8,020 nucleotides of DNA. Origin: an uncultured Oscillospiraceae bacterium. Its GTDB lineage: Bacteria; Bacillota_A; Clostridia; Oscillospirales; Oscillospiraceae. The stretch spans positions 1-8,020 of the forward strand of contig CAKUMR010000044.1 in assembly GCA_934667865.1 (NCBI GenBank). The letters run 5' to 3'. The notes beneath the pieces were generated by a model. The model did no database searches. It was not told the origin of the DNA and was given only the letters and a program-made list of their open reading frames with translations. The position numbers and the translations under genes are program-made. Positions 5,885 to 8,020 of this stretch are shown in pieces. How positions within the stretch are numbered: the first letter of the stretch is position 1; each line of letters begins with the position of its first letter.

Positions 5885-5910
5885 GCGCTGCGGGAGTGCC
5901 CGTACAGCGC
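5885..5910 (-). promoter_or_regulatory. 5' hairpin at the start of the queT transcript
   Basis: GCGCTG (5905-5910) pairs with CAGCGC (5885-5890), and inside it CGGG (5899-5902) pairs with CCCG (5891-5894) around loop CACT, with a 2-base bulge. It abuts the candidate aptamer stem with no gap, so the two could stack coaxially. It begins about where transcription should start. Confidence 0.6.
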
Positions 5911-5914
5911 ATCT

Positions 5915-5943
5915 ATTGTACTAAAGAAACCCTGCGCCGTCAA
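5915..5943 (-). promoter_or_regulatory. Promoter of the queT-Gx transporter operon
   Basis: On the minus strand TTGACG (5938-5943) and TACAAT (5915-5920) are 17 bases apart, the same hexamers and spacing as the thioesterase promoter. Predicted transcription start near 5908, giving a leader of about 115 bases before queT. Confidence 0.82.
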
Positions 5944-6040
5944 GTGCCGGATCAGAACGCAAATCCTTACGGAAAACCTGCGCTTTACTGAGACGCTTTT
6001 GTGCAGGATGAAGAATCTTGACGAAAAAGGGAAAATAGGG
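5944..6040. other. Intergenic stretch with no recognised feature
   Basis: About 100 bases between the divergent queT and phosphate-transporter promoters. I see no gene, convincing hairpin or known operator here. An isolated TTGACG at 6018-6023 has no -10 box at the right distance. Confidence 0.5.
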
Positions 6041-6069
6041 TTGACTTTGCTCTTTTCGGTCGATACAGT
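6041..6069 (+). promoter_or_regulatory. Promoter of the Na/phosphate cotransporter gene
   Basis: TTGACT (6041-6046) and TACAGT (6064-6069) are 17 bases apart, in an AT-rich stretch. Transcription would start near 6076. No Pho-box-like repeat was recognised. Confidence 0.75.
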
Positions 6070-6076
6070 ATAAATG

Positions 6077-6094
6077 AGGGGATATGCATCCTCT
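6077..6094 (+). promoter_or_regulatory. 5'-terminal mRNA hairpin of the phosphate transporter
   Basis: AGGGGAT (6077-6083) pairs with ATCCTCT (6088-6094), one G-U pair included, around the loop ATGC. It would lie at the very 5' end of the transcript, a position where hairpins often slow mRNA decay. It occupies the only Shine-Dalgarno-like sequence before the ATG at 6084, arguing against that start. Confidence 0.4.
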
Positions 6095-6128
6095 AACTTT
6101 TAGAAGAAAAAAGAACGGAGAAATGCGC

Positions 6129-7874
6129 ATGGATGTGATTCTGCTGATCGGCGGACTTGCTTTTTTCCTTTTTGGTATGAACGTCATGTCCGACGGCCTG
6201 CGCAAAATGGCAGGCGGTTCGCTTGAACGTTCTCTCAAGAAAATCACGGACAACCGCTGGATGGCTATGCTGCTCGGCTTCGTGATCACGATCGCCATTC
6301 AGTCCTCCTCGGCCATGACGGTCATGCTGGTCGGCCTCGTCAACTCCGGCATCATGCAGTTCGGCCAGACCATCGGTGTGATCATGGGCTCGAATATCGG
6401 CACCACGGTCACGACGTGGATCACCTCCCTGTCCGGCATTTCCGGCAGCGGCGTGATCTCCATGCTGAATCCGAAGAACTTCGCGCCGGTCATCGCCCTG
6501 CTCGGCATCGCCATGATCACGCTGAGCAAAAAGCCGCGCCGCCACGACTTCGGCCGCATTCTCGTCGGCTTTGCCATCCTGATGTACGGCATGGTCATGA
6601 TGGGCAACTCCGTGCAGGAGCTGGAGAACTCCGGCAGCTTCCAGGCACTTCTGACCGCGTTCAACAATCCCATCGTCGCCGTGCTGATCTCCACGGTTTT
6701 CACCGGTGTCATCCAGAGCTCCGCCGGTACCATCGGTATTTTGCAGAACCTCGCGCTCTCCGGGCAGATCACCTATAATATGGCCATTCCGCTGGTGCTG
6801 GGCGCGAACATCGGCACCTGCGTCACGGCCCTGATCTCCAGCATGGGCGTCAACAAGAACGCCAAAAAGGTCGCGATCGTCCATATCATCATCAAGATCA
6901 TCGGCACCGTCGTCTGCATGGGGCTGTTCTACGGCGCGAGCCTGATCTTCCGCTTTGATTTCATCGACGATCCGGTCACGATCTTTGGCGTCGCCATGAT
7001 CCATACGGTGTTCAACGTGGTCAATACCGTCATCCTTTTCCCCTTCTGGAAGCACCTGGAGCGTCTGACCAACCTCCTCGTGCGTCCCTCGAAGGCGACG
7101 GAGGAAACCGCATTCTTGGACGAGCGTCTACTCTCCACCGTTTCCATCGCCGTTTCCGAGGCGGATGCGCGCACCAACAAGATGGCGCAGATCGCCCGCA
7201 AGACCATCCTTTCCGCCATCAGTCTGCTGCACAATTATGATGAAAAGACGGCGCAGGCCGTGCTGAAATATGAGGATGACCTCGATATGTACGAGGACAA
7301 GCTCGGCACCTTTCTTGTGAAGCTGGCGCGCAAGTCCCTGTCCGAAAAGGATTCGCAGGAAGTTTCCAAGATGCTGCACACAATAGGTGACTTGGAACGC
7401 CTGGGCGACCATGCCGTGAACCTTCTGCGCAGTGCGCAGGAGATCCACGAGAAAAAGATCTCCTTCTCGCCGCAGGCCAAGCGGGAGCTGGAAACGCTGA
7501 CCGACGCCCTCAACGACATCCTGAACCTGACGATCGACTCCTTCTGCCAGGAGGATCTGGAGATGGCGCGCCGCGTCGAGCCGCTGGAGCAGGTCATCGA
7601 CTTGCTGATCGCCGAGGCCAAGTCCGCGCACGTCGAGCGCTTGCAGGCAGGCACCTGCACCATCGAGATGGGCTTCGTCCTCTCCGACCTGCTGACCAAC
7701 TACGAGCGCGTGTCCGACCACTGCTCCAATATCGCCGTTGCGCTGATCGAAACGCACGCCGGCAGCTTCGGTACGCACGAGTATCTGAACGCGGTCAAGG
7801 AAAGCGGCTCCCATGAGTTTGCGGAGGTCTTCCGCGACTACAAGGAAAAGTACCGCTTCCCCGAAACAAAATAA
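6129..7874 (+). CDS. Na/Pi cotransporter family protein with C-terminal PhoU domain
   Basis: A 581-residue inner-membrane protein predicted to couple sodium entry to phosphate uptake or export. The membrane part (about 1-310) has the two inverted repeats of the Na/Pi cotransporter family: repeat one with QSSSA (58-62) and GSNIGTT (87-93), repeat two with QSSAG (196-200) and GANIGTC (225-231). The N-terminus MDVILLIGGLAFFLFGMNVMSDGL is typical of bacterial members. Residues about 340-570 form a helical PhoU-like domain with its two signature metal-binding stretches, DLERLGDHAVNLLR (421-434) and NYERVSDHCSNIAV (524-537), probably cytoplasmic and regulatory. The ATG at 6129 was chosen because GGAG (6117-6120) is 8 bases upstream; the ATG at 6123 is only 2 bases from it, and the one at 6084 adds a charged non-family extension. 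It is a single-gene unit with its own promoter and terminator. Confidence 0.93.
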   Translation: MDVILLIGGLAFFLFGMNVMSDGLRKMAGGSLERSLKKITDNRWMAMLLGFVITIAIQSSSAMTVMLVGLVNSGIMQFGQTIGVIMGSNIGTTVTTWITSLSGISGSGVISMLNPKNFAPVIALLGIAMITLSKKPRRHDFGRILVGFAILMYGMVMMGNSVQELENSGSFQALLTAFNNPIVAVLISTVFTGVIQSSAGTIGILQNLALSGQITYNMAIPLVLGANIGTCVTALISSMGVNKNAKKVAIVHIIIKIIGTVVCMGLFYGASLIFRFDFIDDPVTIFGVAMIHTVFNVVNTVILFPFWKHLERLTNLLVRPSKATEETAFLDERLLSTVSIAVSEADARTNKMAQIARKTILSAISLLHNYDEKTAQAVLKYEDDLDMYEDKLGTFLVKLARKSLSEKDSQEVSKMLHTIGDLERLGDHAVNLLRSAQEIHEKKISFSPQAKRELETLTDALNDILNLTIDSFCQEDLEMARRVEPLEQVIDLLIAEAKSAHVERLQAGTCTIEMGFVLSDLLTNYERVSDHCSNIAVALIETHAGSFGTHEYLNAVKESGSHEFAEVFRDYKEKYRFPETK

Positions 7875-7878
7875 ATTG

Positions 7879-7907
7879 ATTCCTCCGGTTCATCGAACCG
7901 GAGGAAT
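7879..7907. terminator. Intrinsic terminator after the phosphate transporter
   Basis: A perfect 13-bp stem (7879-7891 with 7895-7907), loop ATC, followed on the plus strand by TTTATT. It begins 4 bases after the stop codon. On the minus strand it is followed by a T-rich CAATTTATTTT and lies 8 bases past the stop of the convergent partial gene, so it probably works both ways. Confidence 0.9.
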
Positions 7908-7915
7908 TTTATTGC

Positions 7916-8020
7916 TTATTTGAGCCTGCTCATCTGGTACAGGAGCTTTGCTGCGTCCAGACGCGTCAGCGTTTTGCCGCTGTCCTTGAGCGTGATGCCC
8001 GCGTCGGAGAGCGCCTGCAC
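7916..8020 (-). CDS. C-terminal end of a probable S-layer-homology-domain protein (partial)
   Basis: The last 34 residues of a gene that begins beyond the right edge; stop TAA at 7916-7918. The visible sequence has a DAGITL turn followed by KTLTRLDAAKLLYQMSRLK. The pattern T-R-x-x-A-A-K-L-L-Y is that of the second half of an S-layer homology (SLH) repeat, which binds secondary cell wall polymers and usually stands at the end of exported surface proteins. With so little sequence the family is tentative; any other protein with a similar amphipathic terminal helix is possible. The open frame, good codon use and the two-way terminator directly after the stop support a real gene. Confidence 0.6.
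   Translation of the reverse strand: MQALSDAGITLKDSGKTLTRLDAAKLLYQMSRLK

Noticed and set aside
6018..6046. Two TTGAC boxes 23 bases apart before the phosphate transporter
   Set aside because: Considered as a repeated operator or tandem promoter; the first has no -10 box, and two 5-base matches are not enough to claim a regulator site.
6084..6128. Upstream ATG for the phosphate transporter at 6084
   Set aside because: The purine-rich stretch before it is only about 3 bases away and is taken up by a hairpin; the start at 6129 has GGAG 8 bases upstream and gives the typical family N-terminus.
6093..7055. Minus-strand open frame opposite the phosphate transporter
   Set aside because: Asp/His/Gly/Arg-rich shadow translation with no domain; the opposite strand encodes a complete Na/Pi-PhoU protein.

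Overview
The window looks like a chromosomal segment of a GC-rich Gram-positive anaerobe of the class Clostridia, probably Oscillospirales/Ruminococcaceae-like. The evidence is strong GGAGG-type ribosome binding sites, sigma-70-type promoters with 17-bp spacers, protein families typical of Firmicutes (FakA-like C-terminus, QueT, Gx transporter, PrsA-like parvulin) and what looks like an S-layer-homology protein end. I cannot place it more exactly from sequence alone. No mobile element, CRISPR array, tRNA or rRNA is visible.

Layout. At 3-260 (+) lies the C-terminal end of a FakA/YloV-like (DAK-family) protein, followed by a hairpin terminator at 271-303 that serves both strands. A minus-strand block follows, which in transcription order is a promoter at 2902-2930, an acyl-ACP thioesterase (2180-2872, TTG start), an M18-family aminopeptidase (915-2183, ATGA overlap) and, after a hairpin with a poor U-tract, a GNAT acetyltransferase (330-854). 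Divergent from this block, a promoter at 3016-3044 drives a membrane-anchored PrsA-like parvulin foldase (3079-4728). A perfect 10-bp AT-rich inverted repeat sits almost exactly midway between the two divergent promoters.

A large two-way terminator (4740-4777) separates the foldase from a convergent minus-strand operon of two small membrane proteins: QueT (5272-5793) and a Gx-family transporter (4778-5275), joined by a GTGA overlap. Its roughly 115-nt leader carries a 5' hairpin, a compact element resembling a preQ1 riboswitch, and a third hairpin ending just before the queT ribosome binding site. A divergent promoter (6041-6069) drives a Na/phosphate cotransporter with a C-terminal PhoU domain (6129-7874). 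That gene ends in a two-way terminator (7879-7907), and the window closes with the last 34 residues of a minus-strand protein that looks like an S-layer homology repeat.

The 335-base stretch 5794-6128 contains no gene. It holds the queT leader and promoter, about 100 bases with no recognisable feature, and the promoter and leader of the phosphate transporter.

Most genes are housekeeping or envelope functions. The most interesting parts are the queT leader with its co-transcribed Gx transporter (a possible link to queuosine-precursor uptake), the palindrome between the divergent promoters, and the unusual acidic cytoplasmic tail on the parvulin.
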